Part shown: piece after piece, positions 1 through 10,500 of the stretch
Layout of the letters: every line of letters starts with the position of its first letter
How positions within the stretch are numbered: the first letter of the stretch is position 1
From: Baffinella frigidus
Taxonomy: Eukaryota; Cryptophyceae; Cryptomonadales; Baffinellaceae
Direction: 5' to 3'
Assembly (NCBI GenBank): GCA_026770585.1
Contig: MU646915.1
Location: forward strand, 249,464 to 280,125
Length of the DNA stretch: 30,662 nucleotides
Translations under genes and position numbers: made by a program
The notes under the pieces: generated by a model
Told to the model about the DNA's origin: nothing
Database searches by the model: none
What the model saw: only the letters and a program-made list of their open reading frames with translations

Positions 1-83
<83 letters not shown>

Positions 84-96
84 AGAGAGAGAAAGA
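1..96. repeat. (GA)n microsatellite
   Basis: Almost pure GA dinucleotide repeat with a few AA, GC and TA interruptions. On the minus strand it is a CT tract just downstream of the proposed 5' splice site of GNA1 exon 4, so it lies inside an intron or the 3' end of that gene. Confidence 0.9.
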
Positions 97-105
97 GGAG
101 GAGAC

Positions 106-3100
106 CTGGGAAGTAGACAGCCATCTGGACCTCCTTGAGCTTCATGCCGCACCGCTCGTAAAACTTCACGTTGTCCTGTTTGCGCCACGGCAGGTCATCA
201 CTGGGAATTTCAGAACGCAACGTTTCATTTCGTGGTACTAAATGGTACGTAGCCACCATCGATTTCGCAGCTACTCGTCCTTTCCACGTCCGATCCGAAT
301 TCAAAATTTCGGATCAGGGCACAATCTTTGCCGCACTGCTCGTAGGACTTCACGTTATCCTGTTTGCGTGAGTGGGTGAGTGAGTGGGTGAGAAAGTGAG
401 TGACCCCCCCCCCTGATCACACCACCCTCTCTCACAACACACTCTCTCTCGCGCGTCGCTTTGCGTTACCACCCGACGTACCTCCCCCGTGTGAACTTAA
501 GGAACCACGCCAAAAGTGTTCGCTGACGCGCGGCCGTGCGCGAGCGAGTGAGGCATTGAGTGAGTGAGTCGGTCAGTCACGCGCGGTACATCAGGCGACC
601 TGGCCATCGACGATGTCATTGCAGCTGGCATATCCACGGCAGGTCAATACTGGGGATTTCAGAACGCAGCGTTTCACTTCGTGGTACTAAATGGTAATGT
701 GAAAAGCTTACGTTAACGGACCCCTTAAGGGGTCGGTTAACGTGGGCTTACTGGAGCCGTTGATGGTCAACCAGGCTCTAAAACGATTTTAAAAGCGATT
801 TCAGGACTTTTAAAGCCCAAGAATGTTTTCCATTATAAATTTTGTACCAAAGTTACAACACCGTTAACGTGAGCTTTTTGCATGAATGGTACGTAGCCAC
901 CATCGATTTGCGCCACGGACTTAAGGGAGTCACACTTAGAGGGGACATGTCATGGCTTGGAGCCATTCCACGAGACCCAAGTGAATCTACTGTGGAGTCC
1001 TCATAACCTTGCGTCCTTGGGTGCCCTTAGAGCCTAGATACCCACACCACCCACGCTCTTCAGCCCACCCACACTCTTCAGAGAGATTGCTTGTAAGAGC
1101 GGTCGACACGGGGTACAGCATGCAGCACACTGCAGAAGGCATGTGCGACGCTGACGCTGGTTGGTTGGCAATAAATTACCAATCTCGCCACTGGCTGGAG
1201 GCACGCTCTCCTGTGTCTGCCCAGGCGGCAACGCCCGCTAACCCAGCACCCCCCCGGGGGCGTGCGGTTTGGGGTTTGGGGTTTGGGGTTTAGGGTTTAG
1301 GGTCTGGGGTTGAGGGTTTGGGGTTGAGGGTTTGGGGTTGAGGGTTTGGGGTTGAGGGTTGAGGGTTTAGGGTTGAGGGTTAAGGTTTTAGGGTTTAGGG
1401 TTCGGTGGTCATGGTGCGGGGTGCAGGGTGCAGGGTGCAGGGTTTATGGTTTATGGTTTATGGTTTAGGGTTTAGGGTTTAGGGTTCCCGGGTTTGGGGT
1501 TTGGGGTTTAGGGTTTAGGGTTTAGGGTTCAGAGTTTAGGTTTTAGGTTCTGGGGTTTAGGGTTTAGGGTTCTGGATTTGATGGTTTCGGGTCTGGGGTT
1601 CAGGGTTCAGGGTTTAAAGTTTAGGGGTTTGGGTTCAGGGTCCAGGGTTCAGGGTTCAGGGTTCAGGGTTCAGGGTTCAGGGTTCAGGGTTCAGGGTTCA
1701 GGTTTCAGGGTTCAGGGTTCAGGGTCCAGGGTTCAGGGTCCAGGGTTCAGGGTTCAGGGTTCAGGGTTCAGGGTTCAGGGTTCAGGGTTCAGGGTTCAGG
1801 TTTCAGGGTTTAGATTCTAGGGTTTAGGGTTCACGGTCTAGGGTTTAGGGATCTAGGGTTTAGGGTTTAGGGTCTAGGGTTTAGGTTTTAGAGATTAGGG
1901 TTTATGGTTTATGGTTAAGGGTTAAGGGTTTAGGGTTTAGGGTTTAGGGCTTAGGGTTTAGGGTTTAGGGTTTAGGGTTTAGGTTTTAGGGTTGAGGGTT
2001 TAGGGTTTGGGGTTTAGGGTTCAGGGTTCAGGGTTCAGGATTTAGGGCTTAGGGTTTAGGGTTTAGGGTTTCGGGTCGTAGGGTCTCAGGGTCTTAGGGT
2101 CTTAGGGTTTAGGGTGTAGGGTGTAGGGTGTAGGGTTTAGGGTTAAGGGTTTAGGGCTTAGGGTTTAGGGTTTAGGGCTTAGGGTCTTAGGGTTTAGGGC
2201 TTAGGGTCTTAGGGTTTAGGGTGTAGGGTGTAGGGTTTAGGGTTAAGGGTTCCGCCAGCACGCGAGGGAGCAATCGCTGCAAACCAACAAGAAAAGGCAA
2301 AGCGGATGGAGGTCTCGTGCCACTCGCCTGGTTGAGGGTTGAGGGTGTAGGGTTTAGGGTTCAGGTTTCAGGGTTCGGGATTTAGGGTTTAGGGTTGAGG
2401 GTTTAGGGTTTCGGGTCTTAGGGTCTCAGGGTCTTAGGGTCTTAGGGTTTGGGGTTTAGGGGTTAGGGTTTAGGGTTTAGGGTTTGGCGCCGCTCGCCTG
2501 CGAGCAGTCGAGGATGAGCTTGTAGCAGCCCAGGTCCTTGGCCACAGACTTGAGCGCGAGGATGATCTTGATCCCCAGAGAACGTCCGCGCATCGCCGTG
2601 TCCACCTTCATGCAAAAAGTCTTCACGCGTGGGCACCTTAAGGTGTTCACGCGTAGGCACCTTGGACCCTCTAAAAAGATTTTAAAGGAACTTTCAGTGT
2701 AGTAAAGTGGAGTCACGTCCGGAAGGAGCTCACGCGTGAGCTCCTTCCAGGGCTGGCAAGGTACTCTCGCGTGAAGACTTGTGGCATTAACCTGCCACCA
2801 ACCCACCAGCCCTCAGAAGTGAACCAGATCGCGATATGGAGACGTGTGGGCAATTCCCCTGGGTGGTAAATCCTGAGGAGTTACCACCCAGGTGGAATCA
2901 ACTTTTGCGATCGCTCGATTTGGTTCACTTCTGAGGGCTGGTGGATCCGTCACCACCAGCCACGAATTCACGCCCCAATCCTGCGGCCCATTACCACGCC
3001 AGGATGATCGAGGGAAACCGACGCCTTATCCACGACAGATCTGTCGTGGTTGACTTTAGAATCCAAGGGGGTTCCCTTGAAAGATGTCAAAAGTGGATGT

Positions 3101-4133
3101 TTCGAACAGCCTGGCGTGGTATGTTCCGACCTGGGTCGGTTGCAAGTCTCCTCGGCTGACTGCTGAATCTGCACCCACCAACGTTTCTGGTGTTCGGAGT
3201 GCAGAAGGTTGATAGTGATTGGATCTGGTTTTAGATTCGTAAAGTGGCTCGTTCTGGTACAAATAATAACCAACTAACGGGGCTACAAGTCACTTGTGGC
3301 CCCATTAGTTTTACTTGTAGCCCCGTTAGTTTTATTATTTGTACCAGAACGAGTCACTTTACGAATCTAAAACCAGATCCAATCACTATTAGAGTGCAGA
3401 AGGTACTCGTGGAGCACCGCCCATTGCACTCGCTGGGCGCGGGCTTTGGGCAGGGGCCTGGGGGGGGGGTATGACTTCCACCAACCCTCACGGAGAGACC
3501 AAATCCTCATTCTCAGACCTCGGATTTACCACCTGGCTGTGTTAACTCAAGTCCCAATCTTGGTACAAAATCGACTTTTGGGAACAGGTCGAAATCATCG
3601 ATTTGGTCCTTCCGTGAGGGTTGGTGGCTGGCGAGCGACGTTGGAGGGGTCTGGTTACCACGACGTCTTCGACGTGCCCGCCCAGGTGTCCTCCCCGGAT
3701 CAACTTGAACTCCACTAGCAGCGTCGCGGCCGCGACAATTTTCTTGGTGGGGAGGTGCTCCACGACAACCGTGTAGTAGCACTTGCTGCCGGCAAGACAC
3801 TCCCGGGAGTCAGGAATCGGGTGGGCACGTCCTTTTACGGCTGCTTCTCTCTCCCTACAGGCCGCAGGATCTTGTGCAGAAGGGCAGGTCCAGGGCAGGC
3901 AGCGTGGAGGAGGCAGCAGGCATGGGTTGTAACCTGTCCCGCATGCGCCGCAAGATGGCATCGAACTCAGCGCGGGGCATCAGAGGTGCGGTGGTGAGCT
4001 GCGCGAGGAGCTGGATGTAGCCCTTCTCCCAATCGCTCGACCGCAGCGGCCGCATCTCCAAGTCGTCGCCGCAGTTCCGGATCTCCGCAGGCAGCTCCGG
4101 CGTGACCCACTGCGCCATGTCGGGGGGAGCCAT
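106..4133 (-). CDS. GNA1: Glucosamine-6-phosphate N-acetyltransferase, GNAT family (partial at 3' end)
   Basis: Family role: transfers acetyl from acetyl-CoA to glucosamine-6-phosphate, a cytosolic step towards UDP-GlcNAc. Exons on the minus strand: 4133-3934 (residues 1-66), 3785-3659 (68-109), 2605-2498 (110-145), 175-106 (146-168); residue 67 is split and all phases agree. Visible motifs: LEMRPLRSSDWEKGYIQLL near residue 25 and GHVEDVV (103-109), both typical of GNA1; RGRSLG (115-120), the acetyl-CoA loop; LGCYKLILDCSQ (134-145); NVKFYERCGM (147-156) with the conserved tyrosine; MAVYF near the usual C-terminus. The start ATG fits the usual family length (150-165 residues). The acetyl-CoA loop has Ser118 where most homologues have Gly. 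Intron 3 (2497-176) uses a GC-AG pair. Exon 4 ends at a CAG/GTCTCC donor, so a short last exon lies beyond the left edge. The gene is divergent from the TBC gene. Exon choice is inference from homology; the family call is firm. Confidence 0.93.
181..320. repeat. Dispersed CGTGGTACTAAAT repeat, copies in GNA1 intron 3
   Basis: The segment with GGAATTTCAGAACGC, TTTCGTGGTACTAAATGG, CGTAGCCACCATCGATT and CTCGTCCTTTCCACGTCC recurs partly at 640-697, 885-925, 12490-12600 and 13003-13063. Between the 640-697 and 885-925 copies sits a hairpin element (701-881), so this looks like one repeat interrupted by another. Confidence 0.7.
321..370 (-). pseudogene. Degenerate copy of the GNA1 exon 4 acceptor and 5' end
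   Basis: On the minus strand this repeats the exon 4 acceptor (CGCAAACAG) and then encodes DNVKSYEQCG against DNVKFYERCG in the real exon at 175-106. It lies about 190 bp upstream inside intron 3, and the similarity decays after about 45 bp. It could act as a decoy 3' splice site. Confidence 0.8.
701..881. mobile_element. Hairpin element family B, copy 1
   Basis: About 181 bp with terminal inverted repeats AAAAGCTTACGTTAACGG and CCGTTAACGTGAGCTTTTT, an inner palindrome at GGACCCCTTAAGGGGTC and an AT-rich centre containing TTTTGTACCAAAG. It is flanked by AATGGTA-like direct repeats. Copies 2 and 3 are at 12274-12461 (opposite orientation) and 15854-16040. No transposase is present, so it is a non-autonomous, MITE-like element. 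Confidence 0.85.
1090..1190 (+). repeat. Shared AATAAA-containing repeat, copy 1
   Basis: Closely matches 20487-20584: both have GCGGYCGACACGGGGTACAG, a GCGACGCTGACGCTGGTTG-like block and TTGGCAATAAATTAYCAATC. The AATAAA and the ending suggest a 3'-UTR-like origin. Copy 1 is antisense within GNA1 intron 3. Confidence 0.7.
1263..2480 (-). repeat. Degenerate telomere-like array (TTTAGGG/CCCTAAA) in GNA1 intron 3
   Basis: Over 1.1 kb of TTTAGGG with variants (TTCAGGG, TTGAGGG, TTTGGGG, GTGTAGGG, TTATGG), broken at about 2250-2330 by unrelated sequence. It is CCCTAAA on the GNA1 sense strand and begins about 15 bp after the GC 5' splice site at 2497. The long 1578-1820 reading frame over it is only repeat translation. 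Exact monomers and diverged blocks alternate, so it grew in place rather than being a chromosome end. Confidence 0.93.
2619..2780. repeat. Nested inverted repeat with perfect 28-bp palindrome
   Basis: Outer arms AGTCTTCACGCG and CGCGTGAAGACT. Inside is a perfect palindrome at 2721-2748 centred on ACGCGT. It begins 14 bp from the exon 3 acceptor of GNA1 (exon starts at 2605), so it fills the intron right up to the splice site. Confidence 0.85.
2803..2944. repeat. Long hairpin, arms CCACCAGCCCTCAGAAGTG
   Basis: The left arm at 2803 is repeated inverted at the right end (CACTTCTGAGGGCTGGTGG). An inner stem is formed by TGGGTGGTAA and TTACCACCCA. No coding potential. It lies in GNA1 intron 2. 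Confidence 0.85.
2994..3119. mobile_element. Hairpin element family A, copy 1
   Basis: About 126 bp with termini CCACGCCAG and CTGGCGTGG, an inner CCACGACAGATCTGTCGTGG palindrome and a TGTCAAAAGTGGATGTTTCGA block. Other copies: 9992-10117, 11092-11150 (truncated), 17193-17318, 25797-25920 (inverted). It is present in all three main genes. Confidence 0.88.
3197..3404. mobile_element. Hairpin element family F, copy 1, with 13-bp target-site duplication
   Basis: The 182-bp inverted repeat at 3210-3391 is flanked by perfect 13-bp direct repeats GAGTGCAGAAGGT (3197-3209 and 3392-3404). The arms carry CGTTCTGGTACAAAT and the central stem is AACGGGGCTACAAGT. A relative with the same CGTTCTGGTACAAAT block is at 16780-16960. 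This is the clearest evidence of transposition-like insertion in the window. Confidence 0.9.
3478..3627. repeat. Hairpin, arms CCACCAACCCTCACGG
   Basis: 150 bp with inverted arms CCACCAACCCTCACGG plus ACCAAATC. The centre holds TTGGTACAAAATCGA. Related arms recur at 5876-5910, 6206-6230 and 6300-6335. It lies in GNA1 intron 2, beside the exon 2 donor. Confidence 0.82.
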
Positions 4134-4530
4134 GTTGTTTGTGAACCCTCTGTCTTTCGACAGAACCACCTCGCGAACGATGGGGCGGCAGGTGCAAGGA
4201 ACCCGTTCACCCCTGGATGCCTTTTTCGCGGCCGAACCTGAAGCGAACCAAATCGCTTTTCGAGCTTTTGAAAGCAAAATCTCGTGGGGATGGCTGACGA
4301 GGTGTGTTGCCGCTGTGGCGCTGTCCCTCCCCGATGCATCTGACCCTGCACACACACGCAGTCATGCCCGCCTTGTGCTCCGCTATCTTTCATCTGCTCG
4401 GGTACGGCCAGGTCTTGCGTGGAAACGTGTCGCGCTGAGAGTTGACATCCCTTCGGAAGTGGCGAAGGGATATGCAAAGAGGCTGGCGCCACCCGCACAC
4501 GGACTGCAGCCTGAACCTGACCCCCTTTGA
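4134..4530. promoter_or_regulatory. Divergent intergenic region between GNA1 and the TBC gene
   Basis: 397 bp separate the two start codons, and both 5' UTRs and promoters must lie here. There is no array and no recognised hairpin family, unlike almost every other non-coding stretch in the window. I see no clear TATA box. An in-frame TGA at 4528-4530 sits directly before the TBC ATG. A bidirectional promoter is inference from layout. Confidence 0.6.
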
Positions 4531-7500
4531 ATGGTCCGGCAGCTCGAGAACCTTCTGGGGGCGCTCTCCGTCAGCGGCGGCGAGCCTTTCATCCTGTGCG
4601 TTTCCTCGCCCGTCCCTTCTCGCTGCCCAAAACAGCACGCCAACAGTGCCAGTTTGCATCTTTTGTGCGGAGCAAACATGCTAGACGGACACGCGGGTGA
4701 CGAAGACAGGGGTGGCTGGCAGGCAAGCGAACTTCTGGGAGCACGAGGGCGGCGGCGACATCCCCGGGCAGTGTGCTCCGTTGTTGAACCGCAATGCCGG
4801 CCTGCTCAAGACCGACGCCGCGGCCAACAGCGCTCTCCTCGCGCGTTCCGCCAAATGGGCGGAACTCTGCGGTGCCGACAAAGTGACGGAGCTCCCCAAG
4901 GTGCGCAGCTCCCTGTCTCTCGCGGCTGCTAGCTGCCATGTCACGTGAGTCGCAGGGCGGAAGCAGCAAGCGGCGGAAGCAGCAAGTTCATAGGGGGGGT
5001 CCTACGAAACATGAGGTCCTAGGAGCCCTACGGCCTACCGTAGGCAAAACTGTAGGCCCAACTACCCGGTTTTCCGGACGTTACCCTATTAACGTGAGGC
5101 TGCGGATTGTTGCATGCGCGGGACAGGTGAGCCCGGGGCTCCCCAAGGTGCGCAGCTTCCTGTCTCTGGTGGCTGCTGGCCACGTGAGTCGCATGGCGGA
5201 AGCAGCAGGCGGCGGAAGCAGTGTGTGCGGCTGAGGATTGTTGCATGCACGGGACAGGTGAGCCCGGTGGCGGGCGCGGGGACCACGCAGAGCATCATCT
5301 GGCGCGACGCGGAACGCACGTAACCTCCCCAGCACCCCCTCGCCCCCCACTTTCGAGGCACGCCCCCCGCTGAGCGGCGATGGGGGGGGGGTGCGTCCAC
5401 CCTCACAGCCTGAGCAAATCGTCGGATTTGAGGTCACGTATTTCCCTTGGAGGCCGCCGGATTCCGGCGTCCGTGGAGCCGTTTTGTCTTGAAATCGAAA
5501 ATCGAAGATCTTCGATTTGCTCAGCCCGTGAGAGTGTGCGCGTTGTGCTCTGGTTGGAAGGAGACGCTGACTGGGCCACTCGAGACTGGAAGAGGGAGTA
5601 CTTTAAAAGTTTTAAGTTTACAAGTCCTTTAGAAGTGAAGGGGGGAAAATATGTCTAGTAATTTTCACACAATAGGGGCGTTTGGTCACGTAGCTGGCGG
5701 AATTCCGCCAGCTACGTGACCACGCCTGCCCGTGACTGGTACTAAATTTAACAACCCCATATTTAAAATGGTCTCATTTCTAGCCTCGAGTGGGGAGGTT
5801 GGAACACTGGCATTAACCTGCCCCACCACCACCTCCTCCCGGTTAGCGTCTCCGCCTGACGCAACGCCGCCAACCGCCACCAACCCTCACGGGAGGACCA
5901 AATCGTGGATTTCAGTTTTCGTCAGGAGACGCTGACCGGGGGGGGGGGTGAGGCTCCGACATGAACCTTACAGGGCGGAACCAGCAGGCGGCGGAAGCAG
6001 TGAGTTCGTAGGGGCGGTCCTACGAAACATTAGGTCCTAGGAGCCCTTCGGCCTACCGTAGGCAATACCGTAGGCCGAACTACCCGGTTTTCAGGACGTT
6101 GCCCTATTAACGTGATGCTGAGGGTTGTTGCATGCGCGGGGCAGGTTCATGTCGGAGCCGAATCCCTGTTTTGAAATAGTCACATTTCTAGCCTCCAGTG
6201 GCACGGGAGGACCAAATCGTCGATTTTAGTTTTTGGCAGTAGACGCTGACCGGGTGGAGGTGGTGGTGCCGAAACCTTGGCTTTACCCTGGCAGTTTCAA
6301 CATCGACGATTTGGTCCTCCCGTGAGGGTTGGTGGTGGTTGGCGGCGTTACGTCAGGCGGAGACGCTGACCGGGTGTGTGTGGTGGTGGGGCAGGTTCAT
6401 GTCGGAGCCGTGCCGGCAGCAGATGATCGACACGCTCGAGAAGGTTGCCGACGGTGACTACCACCAGGCGAGCACCTAACCCCTGAACCCTGAACCCTGA
6501 ACCCCAAACCTTGAACCCTCAACCCTGAACCCCAAACCCAGAACCCTAAACTCTGAACCCTAAACCCGGCGAGTACCTAACCCTCTCCCTGCCTCCCCTG
6601 TCTCCCTCGAAACTTTTGACCCTCTAACCCTTTAACCCTTTAACCCAATGTGCTTTTAAAAGTGGGCATTCGTGTAGTAACGTTCGTGATTGGTCACGCA
6701 ACTAGCCATATATTGGCCAGTCACGAGGTTGGGACCCCTCATCCTGGTACAAATATTTACAACCCCACATATAAACAGGATCCTCCAGCATTCTCGAGTG
6801 GGTGTGACCGCTTAGCCTAGGGAAACGTTTTGTACCGGGAAAGGGCTGTGCATGCAGTAATGTACATAGGAGTGTACGCTACATTGGAGTGTACGCTAGG
6901 AGTGTACGCTTCACCAGAGCACAACGCGCACACCCTCACGGGCTTGCCAAATGTAGCAAACACTCCCAGTAATGTAGCGTACACTCCTATGTCTTAATCC
7001 TCCCTGGTGCAAAACTTCACCCTCAGTAAGCGGCCGGGAACTATTAACGTAGAGTAGCTTCCACCAGCCCTTGGAGGTGGCGCAAATAGTGCTCTGGGGC
7101 ATTTTCGATTTGCCGTGGATCGGGGTCGGATCCGACCCCGATCTAAGGTAAAATCGAAGACCTTCCAGGACACTTGGTCACGTGACTCCTATGTCTTAAT
7201 CCTCCCTGGTGCAAAACTTCTGCCTCAATAAGCGACCGGGGACTCATGACGTAGGGTAGCCACCAGCCCTCCCAAGTGGCTCAAATACACTCGGATCCAC
7301 AACATTTCGCTTAAGTCAACTCCCCCTGAAAACCAGCGCCTTAAGTCAAATGCCTGCCATGGTGGCAGGGTCCATCTAAACGAAAACAGGGGAAAGTTGA
7401 CTTAGGTGAGCTTGTTGACTTAGCTGAAATATTGTGGGTCGGAGTGAAATAGTGCTCTGGAACATTTTCGATTTACCATGCATCGGAGTCGGATCCGACC

Positions 7501-10500
7501 CCGGTGTCAAGGTAAATCGAAAATGTTCCAGAGCACTGTTTGAGCCACCTCCAAGGGCTAGCGGAGCGTGGCGTGCACGTCGAGCAGGGTTTCCAGCATC
7601 CGCGAGCGAGGCAGGATCCGCAGAGCAGAAGAGTGCACGGCTGTGGGAGAGAAGGGAGAGAGAGACGAGAGAGAGAGAGAGAGAGAGAAGGGAGAGAGAG
7701 CGAGAGAGAGAGAGAGAGAGAGAGGGCTCGCACGGCGGCGCGCTGACACTCGTGGCGTGGTACCAGGGCATGGGGTACCAACGAGGCCGTGCGAAGACCT
7801 CTTCCCGCGCTGCCGGCTGACACGGATGGCGGGGTGGCAGGGCATGGGGTACCTCACAGGCTTCCTCCTCCTCGTGGTCCCGACACGCGACGTCGCCAAC
7901 ATCCTCCACCGCGTCGGGACGGACGCCAAGTACACCCCGGGGTACTGGAAGGGCCAACCAGAGGCGTTTGTGCGCGACGCCATGGTGTACCAGGAGCTTA
8001 TCAGAACGCGGCTTCCGGTACTGCCCCCCCGAGAGCTGTGCGACCCTACGGTAGGGAACCCTACGGTAGGGAACCCGTAGGGACATAGGGGGGTTCCTAC
8101 GGATAGGGGATAACGGATTGGTGGCCCGATTTGGTGCGCGACGCAATGGTGTACCAGGAGCTCATCAGAACGCGGCTTCCGGTGCTGCCCCCCCTCGCGA
8201 GGCCCATACGACCCTACGGTAGGTAACCCGTAGGGACATAGGGAGGTTCCTACGGATAGGGGATAACGGATTGGTGGCCCGATTTGGGCGGAAAATCCCC
8301 TCTTAGCCCGCTGTGTGGACACATCAAGGGAATAAAAACAAGCGATTGCTCCCACCCACTTCGCAGCGACCGAGTTCCTTTTCCCCCGGATATCCGGGGG
8401 AAACGCGGTTAGAATTTCAGGGCAGTGGATAAGATTCTAGTACGAATCGTTTAGACGGACTGCATCCGTGAAGCCCCCGGTGGCTGCTAAGTGGTCTCGG
8501 CGCCTTTCAGCAGCCAGCAGTCAACACCCCGTGCACACTCAGCCCTCAGCCCTGAACCCTACACCCTACACCCTACACCCTAAACCCTACACCCTACACC
8601 CTACACCCTAAACCCTAAACCCTAAACCCTACACCCTCAACCCTCAACCCCAAACCCCAAACCCCAATCCCCAAACCCCATACCCCAAACTCTAGACCCC
8701 AAAAGATCAATAATAAACCCCAACAGATCAATACTTAACCTAAGACCCTGTCTTAGGAGGCGTGCAAGCATCTGGAGACAGCGAACCTGGTGCCGGAGGC
8801 CTACGCCCAGAAGTGGTTCGTGGTACCTCCCTCCCCCCCCCGCTACCAACCTCCACGTGCCATCCACTTGCCCCGCCCACTTGTCGAGTAAAGCAGCTGT
8901 CCTGAGGTCGAAAAGGTGAATGCCGTCCGTAGCCGTCCGTAGCCGTTAACACTCTGTTTGGGGGGTGTCCCCTCCCCGCACCGCTGTCTGTCCCTATCTC
9001 TCTCTCTCGCTCTCTCTCTCTCTCCCTCTCTCCTTCTCTCTCCTCCCCCCCCTCTTGATTTCGCGCGCGCGAAATTTCGCGCGGAGGGGGGGGTTTGTGG
9101 TACCTCCCCCCCCCCTCGGTTTGTGGTAGCGCTGCGCGCGCCTCTCTCTCTCTCTATCTCTCTCTCTCTCTCTCTCTCGCTCTCTCTCTCGCTCTCTCTC
9201 TCGCTCTCTCTCTCGCTCTCTCTCTGTGTGTCCCTCTTTCCTTCTCTCTCCTCCTCTCCCTCTCGATTTCGCGCGCAACCGTGCTCCATGCACGCTCCCT
9301 AGATCTCACATGGAAACACTTTTAATTTATAAACTTGGATTCAATAAAAATTACGACACGTTTGCTTTGATGTTACTCATAAAGATCGTTGTGTGTAGTA
9401 AATTTCATTGAACCACGTTTATAGATTGAACGTGTTTCCATGTGAGATCGTCCGCTCCTCAAGGAGCAGAGAGGTTTGTTTTTGTGCTAGATCGTTTGCG
9501 GTAATTGTTGTCCGTTTTGGACGTGCGGTTTTCCGGTTTTCCGGTTCTCATTTGCCCCCCCCCCCGATTCATTTGTACCAGAGAAGTGTCCATTTAAAAC
9601 ATTCGACTACCTTTACAACATTTTAAAAAACCGTAAAACCGGGAAACCGTACGTCCAAAACGGACAACAATTACCGCAAACGCTCTAGCAAGATGGGAGG
9701 AATGGATCCCCTCTCTCGGACCAAGGGCGACGACCGTCATCTGCCGCTGGCTGTGGATCGCGCGGAGGGTGCCAGGGGCCCTAACCACTAGACCCTAGAC
9801 CCTGGACCCTAGACCCTAGACCCTAGACCCTAGACCCTAGACCCTAGACCCTAGACCCTGAACACTGAACCTTAAACCCTAAATCCTAAATCCCCCCTCT
9901 CGGACGAAGGGCGTCGACCGTCATCTCGCAGTGGCTTTTCAGGTAGAGTATTTTTGTTAGCGTGTCTCAGAAGGATACCTCGGACAGACTGCCACGCCAG
10001 AGGGCTCGAGGGAAACCGACGACTTATCCACGCCAGATCTGGCTTCGTTGACTTAAGAATTCAGGGGGTTTCCCCTGAAAGCTGTCAAAAGTGGATGTTT
10101 CGAGCCCTCTGGCGTGGTACTCTACTAGAGAGGAGGTGGCTGTGGATCCCGCGGAGGGTGCCCGGGGCCCTAACCTCCAGACCCTAGACCCTAGACCCTG
10201 AACACTGAACACTGAACCTTAAACCCTAAATCCTAAATCCTAAACACTGAACCCTAAACCCTAAACCCTCAACCCTAAACCCTAATCCCCAAACCCCAAA
10301 CTTCAAACCCCAAACTCCAAACGCCGAACCCCACACTCCACACCCCACACCCCAAAACAAAAAACAAAAAACAAAACACCAGACACCCCACACCCCAAAG
10401 CAGAATTGCGCCTCGTGGTACTATTTAAAATCCTTGTCACGTCCTATAAGTCCCCTTTCAAAACCGGGAAACCGGGAAACCGTACGTCCAAAACGGACAA

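Noticed and set aside
1578-1820. 80-residue reading frame of GFRVQGS repeats
   Set aside because: It is simply the translation of TTCAGGG units in a telomere-like array inside GNA1 intron 3, with no start context or conserved sequence.
1263-2480. A true chromosome end
   Set aside because: Arrays occur at nine places, inside genes, with degenerate units and unique sequence on both sides. They are interstitial.
7376-8355. Two long minus-strand reading frames (over 250 residues)
   Set aside because: They run through hairpins, a GA microsatellite and antisense to conserved TBC exon 5, so they are shadows of repeats and of the real plus-strand exon.
8843-9302. Arg/Glu- and Ser/Leu-rich frames over the CT tracts
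   Set aside because: Low-complexity translation of (CT)n/(GA)n; no splice or codon evidence.
9723-9790. Possible extra TBC exon (DRHLPLAVDRAEG)
   Set aside because: It does not match any TBC segment, is duplicated at 9897 and 10138 with changes, and is not needed between exons 6 and 7.
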